In this document: in pieces, positions 1-9,451 of the stretch
Layout: each line of letters opens with the position of its first letter
Position numbering within the stretch: the stretch's first letter is position 1
Assembly: GCF_002008225.1 (NCBI RefSeq)
Contig: NZ_MRDH01000009.1
Location: 25,695 to 89,694 of the forward strand
Source of the DNA: Agrobacterium salinitolerans
Lineage (GTDB): Bacteria; Pseudomonadota; Alphaproteobacteria; Rhizobiales; Rhizobiaceae
Reading direction: 5' to 3'
DNA length: 64,000 bases
The notes under the pieces: model-generated
The model's database searches: none
The model's input: only the letters and a program-made list of their open reading frames with translations
What the model was told of the DNA's origin: nothing
Position numbers and translations under genes: made by a program

Positions 1-106
1 TGATCGCCACCACGTCCGCACCGCGGGCGGCCATCAGTTGCGCGCAGGCACGGCCGATGCCTTTTCCTGCGCCGGTGATGATGACGGATTTTCCGGAAAA
101 CTGCAT
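1..106 (-). CDS. SDR-family oxidoreductase, N-terminal fragment cut by window edge
   Basis: Only the first 35 codons are inside the window, starting at the ATG at 106. They read as the beginning of a classical short-chain dehydrogenase: a first beta strand followed by the nucleotide-binding TGAGKGIG motif at about residues 11-18 and the start of the next helix. It is the last visible gene of the minus-strand ribitol operon, 60 bases beyond the pentulose kinase stop, so it is probably co-transcribed and acts on a polyol or sugar of the same pathway. Substrate cannot be judged because the catalytic Tyr-Lys region is missing. Confidence 0.8.
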   Translation of the reverse strand, partial: MQFSGKSVIITGAGKGIGRACAQLMAARGADVVAI

Positions 107-165
107 GGAATCCTCTTTATTTCTTGCGGCCATGACGGCCGGATGATGTGAGTTCTTGGAGCCGC

Positions 166-1776
166 TCAGGAATGACTGGAGGCGCGAATGGCGCGGGCAG
201 CGCTCTGGAGCGCCAGGAACGAGTCGTAACGCACCTGATGAACCTTTTGAAAATCAGGATCGGGCGTTGCGCAGCTTACAATCCGCGACATCGCCGGCAT
301 GGCGGCAATGAGGTCGGGATAGGTTCCGGCGGCAACGGCGCCCAGCATGGCCGAGCCGAGAAGCACCGGCTCTTCGCATTCGGTCAGTTCAACGGGAAGC
401 CCCGTCGCATCGGCCAGCAACTGCCGGGCAAGCGGATGAGCGCCTGCCCCGCCGCTGACGCTGATGGTTTCCACCGGCGCGCCGCTGCGGGCCTGCGTTT
501 CGATGATCTGGCGAAGCCCGTAACCGAGGCCGAGAAGACCCGCCACATAAAGCGCCACAAGGGAATCCACGCCCGTCTCCATGCCGTAACCGGCGATGAC
601 GGCGCGGGCATGGGGATCGGCAAACGGCGCGCGGTTGCCGAGAAATTCCGGCACCACGTGAAAATCCTCGGTGATCTTTGCAGCAGCGGAAGCGGATGCG
701 GCAAGATTGAGCGCCCGGTCAGCGAGCCATACCGGCAAGGCTTTGCCTTCCTTGTCGGCAAGCGCCTTCGCCTCTGCATAGGCCGGGTGCAGTTGCACGA
801 GATAATCGATGGCTGCGCCGGCAGCGGACTGGCCGCCTTCATTGAGCCAGGCGCCAGGAACCATGGCCGAATAATAGGGTCCCCAGACGCCGGGCACGAA
901 GGCGGGTTCGGTGGTGGTCGTCATCGTGCAGGACGAAGTGCCGAAAACATAACCGAGGCATCGCGACGCATCGCCGCCCGCAGCCACCGTGCCGACGCCG
1001 CCGGCATGGGCGTCGATCAGACCTGCCGCAACGGCTGTGCCCGCAACCAGACCCATGGCTTTTGCAGCGTCTTCCGTCAAACCGTTACCCAGCGCCGTGC
1101 CGGGATGGACGACGCTTTCACCGACGCGGCGAAAGCCCTGCTCCGCCAGATCGCCAAGGCCGATCTTGGTGAAATATTCCGCATCCCAGCGGTTTTCGTG
1201 GGCGAGATAGGTCCACTTGCAAGTTACCGTGCAGGCGGAGCGATCAAGCGCGCCCGACGCCTTCCATGTCAGAAAGTCCGTGAGGTCGAAAAAATGCTCG
1301 GCCCGGGCATAGATGTCGGGCCTGTTTTCGCTGAGCCACAGCAGTTTCGGCGTCTGCATTTCCGGGGAAATACGGCCGCCGACATATTTCAGCACAGCAT
1401 GTTCGCCGGCATTGATACGCTCCGCCTGTTCGACGGCGCGGTGATCCATCCAGACGATGATATCGCGCTCGGGATGATCGGGTGCGCCCACCGGCGGGGT
1501 CTCATCTTCCGGTCCACGCACCACCAGCGAGCAGGTGGCATCGAAACCGATGCCGGCGACCTCGGCCGGATCGATACCGGCGCGGGAAACACTTTCCCGG
1601 ACGCTGTCGCAAACGGCCTGCCATACTTCGTCACTCGATTGTTCGGCAATGCCGCCATCCTCGCGATGCATGCCGATCGGGCGTTTGGCGGTGGCGAGAA
1701 GCTTGCCCGCGACATCAAAGACACCGGCCCGCGCCGAGCCGGTCCCGACATCGACGCCAACAAGATAGGAAGCCAT
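166..1776 (-). CDS. FGGY-family pentulose kinase (probable D-ribulokinase)
   Basis: A 536-residue FGGY carbohydrate kinase of the five-carbon-sugar kinase subgroup. The N-terminal phosphate-binding strand (GVDVGTGSARAG, residues 7-18) and the C-terminal SGGAGAHP segment (about 441-448) are intact, and the length is normal for the subgroup. A GAGGAG ribosome site precedes the ATG at 1776. It follows a ribitol 2-dehydrogenase in the same operon. That enzyme makes D-ribulose, so phosphorylation of D-ribulose to D-ribulose 5-phosphate for entry into the pentose phosphate pathway is the natural role. The reaction is inferred from family and neighbour; another ketopentose or erythrulose is possible. 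Confidence 0.85.
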   Translation of the reverse strand: MASYLVGVDVGTGSARAGVFDVAGKLLATAKRPIGMHREDGGIAEQSSDEVWQAVCDSVRESVSRAGIDPAEVAGIGFDATCSLVVRGPEDETPPVGAPDHPERDIIVWMDHRAVEQAERINAGEHAVLKYVGGRISPEMQTPKLLWLSENRPDIYARAEHFFDLTDFLTWKASGALDRSACTVTCKWTYLAHENRWDAEYFTKIGLGDLAEQGFRRVGESVVHPGTALGNGLTEDAAKAMGLVAGTAVAAGLIDAHAGGVGTVAAGGDASRCLGYVFGTSSCTMTTTTEPAFVPGVWGPYYSAMVPGAWLNEGGQSAAGAAIDYLVQLHPAYAEAKALADKEGKALPVWLADRALNLAASASAAAKITEDFHVVPEFLGNRAPFADPHARAVIAGYGMETGVDSLVALYVAGLLGLGYGLRQIIETQARSGAPVETISVSGGAGAHPLARQLLADATGLPVELTECEEPVLLGSAMLGAVAAGTYPDLIAAMPAMSRIVSCATPDPDFQKVHQVRYDSFLALQSAARAIRASSHS

Positions 1777-1864
1777 TTGCGATACTCCTCGGAGCGGATC
1801 ATCCGGTGCTTGAACAGGTTAAAGCGGCGGAACCGTTCCGGTTCTTCCGCCGCTTCAGAGATTA

Positions 1865-2596
1865 TTAAACGCGGTCGAAGTTGGTCGGCAAGACCAGCAT
1901 ATCGCGGATGGTGACGGTACGTTTGCGCGTCAGCATATAAACGACGGCATCAGCCACTTCGCTCGCATCGATAAGGCTGCCGGATTCCTTGGCCTTGCGA
2001 AGATTTTCCTCCGGCCAGTCCGCGAGAAGTGCGGAAACGACCGGGCCGGGAGAGACCTGCGCGACGCGCACGCCGTGCGGGATCATCTGGCGGCGCATGC
2101 CCTGCACGAAGCTGGTGATTGCCCATTTCGAGCCAGAATAGACCGGCTCCCAGTAGGTCGGGAAATGACCGGCAATCGAGCAGGTGACGACGATATCGCC
2201 AGTCTTGCGCTCCGACATATGCGGCACGACGGCATGAACATTCTTCATGACCGCGTTGACGTTGAGATTCAGCATCTTGTCGATGGCTTCGGGCGTCGTT
2301 TCGGTGAGATCGCCGCCGATATAGGTGCCGGCGTTGCAATAGAGAATATCGATATGATCGACGTTCTTGAGGATCTCAGGGATCATCGCGTTGCAGCTGT
2401 CGGCGTCCAGCAGGTTCGTCACCTGCGGGATGGCGCGCTCGCCGAGCTTGGCGGCCAGATCATCCAAGGCTTTCTCGTTCCAGTCGACCATGACCACGGT
2501 TGCGCCCTGTTCCAACAGCGCTTCGGTGGTGGCAAGCCCGATGCCGGATGCGGCGCCGGTGATGACCGCGATCTTGCCTTGCAGCGATTCAGACAT
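1865..2596 (-). CDS. rbtD: Ribitol 2-dehydrogenase (SDR family)
   Basis: A 243-residue classical SDR. The cofactor motif GAASGIG lies at residues 14-20, NAG at 88-90, catalytic Ser at 140, Tyr at 153 and Lys at 157. Many stretches resemble the Klebsiella ribitol dehydrogenase as I remember it, including the YIGG segment after NAG, WEPVYSGSK around the active site, GPVVSALLADWP, and a C-terminal VTIRDMLVLP block. It would oxidise ribitol to D-ribulose with NAD+. The start at 2596 has AGGAGA seven bases upstream. The gene lies between the ABC permease and the pentulose kinase, which completes a ribitol uptake, oxidation and phosphorylation route. Confidence 0.88.
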   Translation of the reverse strand: MSESLQGKIAVITGAASGIGLATTEALLEQGATVVMVDWNEKALDDLAAKLGERAIPQVTNLLDADSCNAMIPEILKNVDHIDILYCNAGTYIGGDLTETTPEAIDKMLNLNVNAVMKNVHAVVPHMSERKTGDIVVTCSIAGHFPTYWEPVYSGSKWAITSFVQGMRRQMIPHGVRVAQVSPGPVVSALLADWPEENLRKAKESGSLIDASEVADAVVYMLTRKRTVTIRDMLVLPTNFDRV

Positions 2597-2635
2597 TTAA
2601 TTCTCCTGCGTTTATGAAGATATTTCCGGGCCGGC

Positions 2636-3613
2636 TCAGCGCCATTCGCGCCCGATATAGATGGCCAGCAGAATGATGCCGCCCTTGATGACATCCTGCA
2701 GATAGGGGTTGATGCCCATCAGGTTGAGGCCGTTATTGAGAATGCCGAGCAGCACCGCGCCGATGAGCGTGCCGAGGATGAGGCCCCTGCCGCCGGCAAT
2801 CGCCGTGCCGCCGAGAACGACGGCCGCGATGGCGTCCAGTTCGAAGCCGACACCGGCATTGGGCTGACCGCTCATCAGGCGGCCGGTGAGGATGAGGGCG
2901 GCAAAAGCGGCCGTCACACCGGAGATGCCATAGACGGCAAGCTTGACGCGCTGGGTCTTAACGCCCGAGAGGCGGGCCGCCAGTTCGTTACCACCGAGCG
3001 CGTAAACGTGGCGACCGAACGCCGTGCGCTGTAACAGCACCCATGCCACCGCATAAATCACCACCATGATGATGACGGGCACCGGAACGACGCCGATACG
3101 GCCGACGCCGAACCAGGAAATCCAGCTCGGAATGCCGCTGACAGGGTAACCGCCGGAATAGATGAGGCCGAGACCGCGGGCCATGCCCATGGTGGCGAGC
3201 GTGACGATGATGGCGGGCATTCTGCCCCAGGCGACGAGCGCCCCGTTGAAGACGCCGATGCCGAGACCGATAAACAGGCCGGCAGGCAGCGCAATTGCGG
3301 GCGAGAGGCCGGTGTTCACCATCAGGCCAGCGGACAGTGTTCCGACAAGCGCCATGACCGCGCCGACCGAAAGGTCGATGCCGCCGGTGAGGATGACGAA
3401 GGTCATGCCGACGGCGAGAATGCCGACGACGGAAACCTGCCGCAGCACGTTCATGATGTTGTTAACGCTGAAGAAATTGTCGCTCGCGAGCCCCATGAGG
3501 ATGGAGACGACAATCAGGCCTGCCAGCGGCAGGGCGAGCGGCGAACGCAGCATGGCGCCAAGACTGAAGCCGCCCGTTTTCGCGGCGGTGCCGGTGTTTG
3601 CATCAAGCGACAT
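2636..3613 (-). CDS. Sugar/polyol ABC transporter permease (RbsC-like)
   Basis: A 325-residue, highly hydrophobic inner-membrane permease of the ribose/xylose/AraH family, with many predicted membrane segments and the conserved [13 protein letters not shown] block about 80 residues in. I chose the ATG at 3613, eight bases from a GGGAG site, over the upstream in-frame TTG at 3619. The gene overlaps the end of the ATPase gene by a few codons, so the two are translationally close. It would form the channel for the periplasmic binding protein encoded at 5175-6086. Ribitol as the substrate is inferred from the downstream ribitol dehydrogenase and kinase. Confidence 0.88.
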   Translation of the reverse strand: MSLDANTGTAAKTGGFSLGAMLRSPLALPLAGLIVVSILMGLASDNFFSVNNIMNVLRQVSVVGILAVGMTFVILTGGIDLSVGAVMALVGTLSAGLMVNTGLSPAIALPAGLFIGLGIGVFNGALVAWGRMPAIIVTLATMGMARGLGLIYSGGYPVSGIPSWISWFGVGRIGVVPVPVIIMVVIYAVAWVLLQRTAFGRHVYALGGNELAARLSGVKTQRVKLAVYGISGVTAAFAALILTGRLMSGQPNAGVGFELDAIAAVVLGGTAIAGGRGLILGTLIGAVLLGILNNGLNLMGINPYLQDVIKGGIILLAIYIGREWR

Positions 3614-5105
3614 GTTCAACTCTCCCGGTGGTGGCGTTTGTCATTATTGTTTCTGAATTGATGTCTGCGCCTTCGACGGTGGCGACGATGCCGCCGGAAC
3701 GGAAGACGCAGACCCGGTCGGACATGCCGATCACTTCCGGCAGCTCCGAGGAGATCATGATGATCGAATGGCCCCTGGCGGCAAATTCGCGCATCAGCGA
3801 ATAGATTTCTGCCTTTGCGCCGACATCGATGCCGCGTGTCGGCTCGTCGAAGATCAAGACGCGCATGTCATGGTTCAGCCAGCGGGCAATCACGATCTTC
3901 TGCTGGTTGCCGCCGGACAGCGTGTCGACGCGGGCGTACGGCCCCTGCGCCTTGACCTGCACCTGCGCCATCGCTTTTGTCGTATGCTCCAGTTCCTTTT
4001 TGAGATCGAGGAACCAGTGAGCCTTGCGGTACTTGCGATAGTTGTTCAGCGAAATATTCTGGAGGATGGAGAAGCTGGTAATCAGCCCCTCTTCCTTGCG
4101 GCTTTCTGGCAGCAGGCCGATGCCGCGCATCAGCGCCTCATCAGGGCCGGAAAAGCGCGTGTCCACACCGTCGACCTTGATCTTGCGGCGCGAGGCGGAA
4201 TGTGCCCCGAGCATGGCGAGAACGGTTTCCGTGCGGCCCGAGCCAACGAGCCCGGCAAAGCCGAGGATCTCACCCTTGCGCAGAGCAAAGCGCGAGACAG
4301 GACCGCCCTTCTTCAATTGCAGCTCTTCGACTTCGATCACCTTTGCGGCGGCGGGATCAAGTTGCGGCTTGGGCGGAAAGCTGGCTTCGATGCGCCGACC
4401 GACCATCATCTCCACCAGGCGGTCATTGTCGACTTCCGAGGTCAGGCAGGAACCGATCAATTCGCCGTCGCGCAGAACGGTAATGCGGTCGCAGATCTCG
4501 AATATTTCCTCGAGGTGGTGCGAAATGAAGATGATCGCCACACCCTGACGCCGCAGCTCGCGCATGACCGTGAATAGATGCTCCGTCTCGGAAGGCGTCA
4601 GTGTGGCGGTCGGCTCGTCGAGCACGAGAATGCGGGCATCGAGCGACAGTGCCTTGGCGATCTCGACAAATTGTTGCTGGGCAACGGAGAGGCGATGCAC
4701 CGGCACGTCAAGCGGTACATCAACCGCCAGCCGGCTCATGATCTCCGCGGCGCGCTTGCGCATCGCGCCCTTGTTCAAAAGGCGCAGCGGCCCGCGGATT
4801 TCGCGGGCAAGAAACATGTTTTCCACGGCGTTGAGATAGGGGATCAGGCTGAATTCCTGAAAAACGATGCCGACACCGGCGGCAATCGCCTCATCATAAT
4901 TGGCGAAGCGGCGATCCTTGCCATCAATGCGGATCGTCCCTTCCGAGGGCTGCAGAATGCCGCACAGGATTTTCATCAGCGTCGACTTGCCTGCGCCGTT
5001 TTCGCCCAGAAGCGCATGCACCTCGCCGGCGCGCGCCTCAAGGTCGACGCCACGCAGGACTTCGATCTTGCCAAAGCTTTTTCTTATTCCATTCAGTTCC
5101 AGCAT
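3603..5105 (-). CDS. Sugar/polyol ABC transporter ATP-binding protein (RbsA/MglA-like, two ATPase domains)
   Basis: A 500-residue protein with two fused ABC ATPase domains, typical of CUT2 sugar importers. The first domain has Walker [10 protein letters not shown] (near residue 34) and a Walker B with [12 protein letters not shown]. The second has the signature LSGGNQQK and [14 protein letters not shown], while its Walker A (GLVGSGRTE) is the degenerate form usual for the second domain in this class. GAGGAGGG precedes the ATG at 5105. It energises the ribitol-operon importer with the neighbouring permease and binding protein. Confidence 0.9.
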   Translation of the reverse strand: MLELNGIRKSFGKIEVLRGVDLEARAGEVHALLGENGAGKSTLMKILCGILQPSEGTIRIDGKDRRFANYDEAIAAGVGIVFQEFSLIPYLNAVENMFLAREIRGPLRLLNKGAMRKRAAEIMSRLAVDVPLDVPVHRLSVAQQQFVEIAKALSLDARILVLDEPTATLTPSETEHLFTVMRELRRQGVAIIFISHHLEEIFEICDRITVLRDGELIGSCLTSEVDNDRLVEMMVGRRIEASFPPKPQLDPAAAKVIEVEELQLKKGGPVSRFALRKGEILGFAGLVGSGRTETVLAMLGAHSASRRKIKVDGVDTRFSGPDEALMRGIGLLPESRKEEGLITSFSILQNISLNNYRKYRKAHWFLDLKKELEHTTKAMAQVQVKAQGPYARVDTLSGGNQQKIVIARWLNHDMRVLIFDEPTRGIDVGAKAEIYSLMREFAARGHSIIMISSELPEVIGMSDRVCVFRSGGIVATVEGADINSETIMTNATTGRVEHVA

Positions 5106-5174
5106 TTCACCCTCCTCAATGGTCGGGACTGCCCCGCCCCCGCATGAAGCGGGGACGGGACGTGGGAGGCGTTC

Positions 5175-6086
5175 TTACCAGCTGAACTCGCCGGCGTTCT
5201 TGCTGTCGACGACCATGACGTCGATCGGTACTTCCTTCGGCACAACGCGAGCACCCCACTTCTGGGCGAGCGCCATGGCAAGGCCGACACGGACCTGGTC
5301 ACGCGGGAACTGCGCGGTGGTTTCGATGAAAGGACCACCGTCTGCAATTGCCTTCACCGCTTCCGGGGCACCGTCGACCGAGGTCAGCTTGATGTCCTTG
5401 CCGGAACCCTGGATAGCAGCCAACGCTCCCATGGCACCGCCGTCATTCACCGAGAAGATGCCGGCGAGGTTCGGGCGCGACTGGATCATGTTTTCGACGA
5501 CGCCGAGAGCAACGGAGCGGTCCTGACGGCCGTTCTGCGTGTCGACGAGCTTGATCTCGGGGAATTCCGCGAGAGCAGCCTTGCAGCCTTCGACGCGCTG
5601 CAGGATCGGAACGACCGGGATACCGTCGAGGATGGCAACCTCACCCTTGCCGTTCAACGACGTACCGAGATATTTGCACGACTGATAGCCAGCATCACGG
5701 TTCTTGGAACCGACGAAGGTATCGACCGGGCCGTTGGCGTTGGCGTCGACAGCAACAACGATCACGCCGGCAGCCTTGGCAGCGTGTACGGCAGCTTCGA
5801 TGCCGGCGCTGTCGGTGGGGTTCAGGAGCAGGATATCGATCTTCTGCTGAAGCATGTCTTCAACGTCGGAAATCTGCTTTGCCACATCGTGGCCGGCGTC
5901 GGTGACCACGACGTCAGCGCCGATACTGGCGGCAGCTTCCTTCAAGGCTTCCTGCATCGATACGAAATAGGGATTGTTCAGTTCCTGGAAGGTCATGCCG
6001 ATCTTCAGCTTTTCCTGCGCCAGCGCCGGAGCGGCCATCATTGCAATTGCGGCTGTCGCCATCAGAAACTTGGATTTCATTTTCAT
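5175..6086 (-). CDS. Periplasmic sugar-binding protein of the ribitol-type ABC importer
   Basis: A 303-residue Peripla_BP_4 (RbsB-like) protein. It starts with a Sec signal peptide: charged MKMKSK, a hydrophobic run, and an APALA-QE cleavage site near residue 23. The mature part begins LKIGMTFQELNNPYF, as in ribose/galactose-type binding proteins. The ATG at 6086 has GGGAGGAAG nine bases upstream. It lies first among the transport genes, 97 bases after the AraC regulator gene. Operon context suggests it binds ribitol or a related pentitol; the sequence alone does not define the ligand. Confidence 0.88.
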   Translation of the reverse strand: MKMKSKFLMATAAIAMMAAPALAQEKLKIGMTFQELNNPYFVSMQEALKEAAASIGADVVVTDAGHDVAKQISDVEDMLQQKIDILLLNPTDSAGIEAAVHAAKAAGVIVVAVDANANGPVDTFVGSKNRDAGYQSCKYLGTSLNGKGEVAILDGIPVVPILQRVEGCKAALAEFPEIKLVDTQNGRQDRSVALGVVENMIQSRPNLAGIFSVNDGGAMGALAAIQGSGKDIKLTSVDGAPEAVKAIADGGPFIETTAQFPRDQVRVGLAMALAQKWGARVVPKEVPIDVMVVDSKNAGEFSW

Positions 6087-6183
6087 CTCACTCTTCCTCC
6101 CGTTTGGAAAGTTGGGGCAACAGGTGCCCGTTTCCGGACAGACCTCTGCCCGAATTCTTAGAAATCGGCGATGTGTCGCTGGT

Positions 6184-7071
6184 TTACTCCGCCATCACAG
6201 CTGCCTTCTGGGCCGCAAAAATGGTTCGGAACCTCGACGGCGACATTCCCTTCAATTTCAGGAAATGCCGGTTGAAATTGGAAAGGTTGGAAAAGCCCAC
6301 ATCGTAGCAGACCTCCGCCACTTTCACGTCCTGATCCGCCAGCAGCATCTGGCAGGCAAGATCGATGCGCAACTGATTGCGATAGCGCACCAGCGTCGTT
6401 CCCGTATGGCGCTTGAAGGCGCGGGAAAAGGCGCTTGGGCTCTGGCCCACCATATCGGCGAGATCGATTTCCTCAACCTGTTCCGTCAGATGTTCGCGCA
6501 GATGCGAGAGTGCACGGTTGATGCCGCTATCGCCTATACCGGTCAGATCGAGCTCGTAACTCAGGCTCGCCAGCACTTCTGAAGACGGCGCATTGACCAG
6601 GAGATCGAGAATTTCCCAGAAGAGCGCCAGACGGGTCAGGCCCTGCGCCTCGATAAGCCTAAGGATGAGCGGACGAACGCGGTCGCTCGTCTCGTCGTCA
6701 AACAGGATACCGCGACGGCTGCGATCAAGGAGGCCGCGCACGACCTCCATTTCCGACATGGAGGCGCAGGCATCTTCGATAAAGCTCTCCGGAAACTGGA
6801 TCACGAGAGAGCGTGTCGGCACGATTTCGTCCGGCTCGATCTCGCTGATCCAGTTCTGGGGGAGATTGGGGCCGGTCATGATGAGCTGACCGGGGCCGAA
6901 GCGGCCGACGAAGTCACCAATGTAAAAGGTGCCTGACGTCGCGACGACCAGATGAATTTCGTATTCGGGATGATAGTGCCAGCGCACGGTACGGAACGGA
7001 TAGCCATGCCGCCAGGCAGCGAAAGATTCGCCCTTGCGGATGTGCACCAGTTCCAGATCGGGCTGCATCAT
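6184..7071 (-). CDS. AraC-family transcriptional regulator of the ribitol operon
   Basis: A protein of about 295 residues with an N-terminal cupin-like sensor (the WHYHPEYEIHLV segment about 30 residues in) and two C-terminal AraC helix-turn-helix motifs: DLADMVGQSPSAFSRAFKRH, then VAEVCYDVGFSNLSNFNRHF. The frame continues upstream to 7116, but the strong GGGAGG site sits just before two consecutive ATG codons at 7071 and 7068, so one of these is the start. It is co-directional with, and immediately upstream of, the transport and catabolic genes, so it probably activates them in response to the polyol. No operator could be defined with confidence. Confidence 0.88.
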   Translation of the reverse strand: MMQPDLELVHIRKGESFAAWRHGYPFRTVRWHYHPEYEIHLVVATSGTFYIGDFVGRFGPGQLIMTGPNLPQNWISEIEPDEIVPTRSLVIQFPESFIEDACASMSEMEVVRGLLDRSRRGILFDDETSDRVRPLILRLIEAQGLTRLALFWEILDLLVNAPSSEVLASLSYELDLTGIGDSGINRALSHLREHLTEQVEEIDLADMVGQSPSAFSRAFKRHTGTTLVRYRNQLRIDLACQMLLADQDVKVAEVCYDVGFSNLSNFNRHFLKLKGMSPSRFRTIFAAQKAAVMAE

Positions 7072-7351
7072 AGTTCCTCCCATCCTTACGTCCGCCGTAT
7101 TCACGGAGCGGGCCATTCCTCTTTATGGCTCGTCCAAGGCGTTGATGAGAGCATATGGCGTGCGGCATCTCTGCATCCACATCACGCCGAAGAAATTGCC
7201 GATACTTTTTTGACTCTTTTTTGTCGAGAATTGAAGAGTCGTCTGAAAGGGCTGATTATAAACGCGGCGGGCGTGGCGATTTTTCCGCTCAATTTGGCGT
7301 GATGCGCCCAGACAATGCGCAGCCGAAGACGATTTCAGGTGAAATTTTGAC

Positions 7352-7382
7352 GTGTGGCCTGCCGGATGCCGGCAGGCCACAC
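7352..7382 (-). terminator. Strong hairpin downstream of xylitol dehydrogenase
   Basis: A perfect 14-bp inverted repeat (7352-7365 against 7369-7382) with a 3-base loop, GC-rich, lying 56-86 bases past the stop at 7438. There is no long T-run on the minus strand, so it is either an atypical terminator or an RNA-stabilising stem-loop. Confidence 0.55.
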
Positions 7383-7402
7383 TCATACTTTTCCGCAACG
7401 TC

Positions 7403-7428
7403 CCTGCCGCTCAATCATCAGCGGCAGG
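7403..7428 (-). terminator. Hairpin immediately after xylitol dehydrogenase stop
   Basis: Inverted repeat CCTGCCGCT (7403-7411) and AGCGGCAGG (7420-7428) with an 8-base loop, 10 bases after the stop codon. There is no U-tract. Together with the larger stem-loop at 7352-7382 it forms a tandem-hairpin 3' end. Confidence 0.5.
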
Positions 7429-7437
7429 CTTCAGTCG

Positions 7438-8490
7438 TTATTGCGGCATGACGATCTGCAATTTCACATCCGTTTCCCGTGCTTCGACCGCGCGGTCGAA
7501 ACCGGCGATACTGTCTTCGAAGGGAATGGTCGCGGAAATCAACGGCTTCAGGTCAACCTTGCCGGAGGCGATGAGCGCAACGGCCCGGTCATAAACATTG
7601 GCGTAACGGAAGACCGTTTCGACCCGCAGTTCCTTGGCCTGCAGGCCGACAATATCGACCGGAACCGGATCGACGGGCATGCCAACAAGCACGATGGCAC
7701 CGCCCGGCCGCGCCAGCTTCGCCATGCCAAGCACGGCGGGTGCAGCACCCGAGCATTCGAAGACGATATCACAACCCCAGCCATCCGTGGCGGCCGAAAC
7801 CGCTTCGGCAAGGTTGCGCTCGCGGATGTTGACGGTCTCGATGCCGTCATAGGCGGCGATGATATCGAGCTTCGGCTGAGCGAGATCGGCAACGATGACC
7901 TTGGAACAACCGCCGGCCAATGCTGCCAGGGCAACCATCATGCCGATCGGGCCGGCGCCCGTGACAACGGCGATATCACCGGGCTGAATGCGCGCCCGCA
8001 GTGCCGCCTGCATGCCGATTGCGAAAGGTTCGACCATCGCGCCTTCGGCGAAGGACACATTGTCCGGCAGCTTGTAGGTGAAGGCTGCGGGGTGAACGAC
8101 TTCCGGCGTCAGGCAACCATGGATCGGCGGCGTCGCCCAGAAGCGGACAGCCGGATCGACATTGTAGATGCCGAGCTTGGAGGCGCGTGATGTGGGATCG
8201 GGAATGCCGGGCTCCATGCAGACGCGATCACCCGCCTTCAGATGGGTGACATCGGAACCGGTTTCGATCACCGTCCCGGAAGCCTCGTGGCCGAGGACCA
8301 TGGGCTCGTTGACGACGAAATGACCGATCTTGCCATGGGTATAATAATGGACGTCCGAGCCGCAGATGCCAACCGTATGGGTGCGGATGCGCACATCCTT
8401 CGGTCCGAGCTCACCTGAACCCGCTCCACCGGGAATATCAAAATCCCTGAGCGAGAGCTTGCCCTTTTCTTCCAGCACCAGTGCCTTCAT
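7438..8490 (-). CDS. Zinc-dependent alcohol dehydrogenase, xylitol/sorbitol dehydrogenase-like
   Basis: A 350-residue medium-chain dehydrogenase. The N-terminal catalytic domain has the zinc/active-site block [13 protein letters not shown] (Cys about 43) and GHEASG, and the proton-relay/zinc Glu region MEPG. The Rossmann domain shows GAGPIG near residue 180. The usual four-Cys structural zinc site is absent (the loop reads [13 protein letters not shown]), as in some sorbitol dehydrogenases. It resembles xylitol (polyol) dehydrogenases that make a ketopentose. GGAGGATGAG precedes the ATG at 8490. It lies upstream of the ribitol operon on the same strand but is separated from it by hairpins and 366 bases, so it is a functional neighbour rather than the same transcript. 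Confidence 0.85.
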   Translation of the reverse strand: MKALVLEEKGKLSLRDFDIPGGAGSGELGPKDVRIRTHTVGICGSDVHYYTHGKIGHFVVNEPMVLGHEASGTVIETGSDVTHLKAGDRVCMEPGIPDPTSRASKLGIYNVDPAVRFWATPPIHGCLTPEVVHPAAFTYKLPDNVSFAEGAMVEPFAIGMQAALRARIQPGDIAVVTGAGPIGMMVALAALAGGCSKVIVADLAQPKLDIIAAYDGIETVNIRERNLAEAVSAATDGWGCDIVFECSGAAPAVLGMAKLARPGGAIVLVGMPVDPVPVDIVGLQAKELRVETVFRYANVYDRAVALIASGKVDLKPLISATIPFEDSIAGFDRAVEARETDVKLQIVMPQ

Positions 8491-8736
8491 CTCATCCTCC
8501 GTGGTTTTGCGATACGCCTGGCAGCGAATTCAGCAAGCGTGATGGCGTGCAATTTCGGCAAAAGTAAACAGAAATCGGCTGGATCGGACGGTTTTTCTTT
8601 GCGTCGGAAAAACTGTATCGAGATGTCTCGAGTTTCTCATCATCCGCCGCCGGAACAGGCCGTCGGACGCGTTCAACAAGCCTCCGATTCGCTGGAGCAA
8701 TCGACACCCGCGAGACCAAACGATAGCCCGGATCGA

Positions 8737-9330
8737 TCAACCTTTCCTGATCCGTAGTCCTTCCAGAAAGGCCCGGAAACTCTCAACCGCCCGCTTCGAG
8801 GTGGCTTCGGGATCGTCGGAATTGGCGATCCATTGGGCGGCGCTGCTGCTTGCTGCATTGATGAAGCGGGCGCATGCCTCCGGATCAATGTCACCGATGG
8901 TGCCTTCCTCCCGGAGCGCCTCCAGACTTCGGGCGACAGCGGAAATACAGCCATTGGCATTTGGCCAGCGCGATGGATCACCCAGCACCGCCGGTCCGTC
9001 GCGAAACATGATCCGCTGGATTTCCGGTTCGAGAGCCATGCGCACATAACCGAGATTCTCCTCGACAAAACCCTCCCACCGGGAATCGGCCCTCGAAGAA
9101 ATATCACAAAGCCTTGCGGTCATTTCCGCATCGATTTCGGCCACAACGGCCGAAAGCAGGCCTTTTTTATCGCCGAAATGATGGTAGAGCGCGCCACGGG
9201 TGAGACCGGCTTCGGCGGTGAAGTCGTCCATAGACGCTTCAGCATAACCGATGCTGCCAAAGGCCTTGCGGCCCGTAGCCAGAAGCTTCGCCCGCGTCTC
9301 GGCAATCATTTCACTGCGAGGTTTGCGCAT
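8737..9330 (-). CDS. TetR-family transcriptional repressor
   Basis: A 197-residue TetR regulator. The N-terminal helix-turn-helix (residues about 13-58) contains GYAEASMDDFTAEAGLTRGALYHHFGDKKGLL, shown here in two overlapping parts: the sensor-proximal helix and the GALYHHFGDKKGL recognition segment. The C-terminal ligand domain is of normal size. It is transcribed away from the MFS gene that starts at 9452. Three copies of a perfect ATACG-N3-CGTAT palindrome lie in the 121-base gap. The regulator very probably represses itself and the MFS pump until an effector is bound. The effector is not known. Confidence 0.92.
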   Translation of the reverse strand: MRKPRSEMIAETRAKLLATGRKAFGSIGYAEASMDDFTAEAGLTRGALYHHFGDKKGLLSAVVAEIDAEMTARLCDISSRADSRWEGFVEENLGYVRMALEPEIQRIMFRDGPAVLGDPSRWPNANGCISAVARSLEALREEGTIGDIDPEACARFINAASSSAAQWIANSDDPEATSKRAVESFRAFLEGLRIRKG

Positions 9331-9347
9331 TTCTTCTCCATTTTTCT

Positions 9348-9415
9348 CATACGTCGCGTATATTAGTTGACATACGCGCCGTATGCAATTATCTCATTAA
9401 CATACGCCACGTATA
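9348..9415. promoter_or_regulatory. Triple palindromic operator for TetR regulator
   Basis: Three perfect ATACG-N3-CGTAT inverted repeats occupy 9349-9361, 9372-9384 and 9402-9414. Their spacers are TCG, CGC and CCA, and the centre-to-centre distances are 23 and 30 bp. The middle copy extends to CATACG-N3-CGTATG. They fill the divergent tetR/MFS promoter region, the expected place for binding by the adjacent TetR protein. This assignment is inference from position and symmetry. Confidence 0.82.
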
Positions 9416-9451
9416 TATGTGGTGGACACCCTTCGAACAAGGTGCATCCCG

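Larger units (their letters stand above)
7072..7437. other. Intergenic region between xylitol dehydrogenase and araC-type regulator
   Basis: No convincing gene is present. The right part holds two strong hairpins just beyond the xylitol dehydrogenase stop (listed separately). The left part is AT-richer and is the probable promoter region of the regulator. A minus-strand TATAAT (plus-strand 7255-7260) could be a -10 element, but no good -35 hexamer is seen at the right spacing. Confidence 0.6.

Noticed and set aside
148..1914. Very long open frame antisense to the pentulose kinase gene
   Set aside because: It is a consequence of high GC and codon bias on the opposite strand. The kinase has clear family motifs and a ribosome site, while the antisense frame has no recognisable domain.
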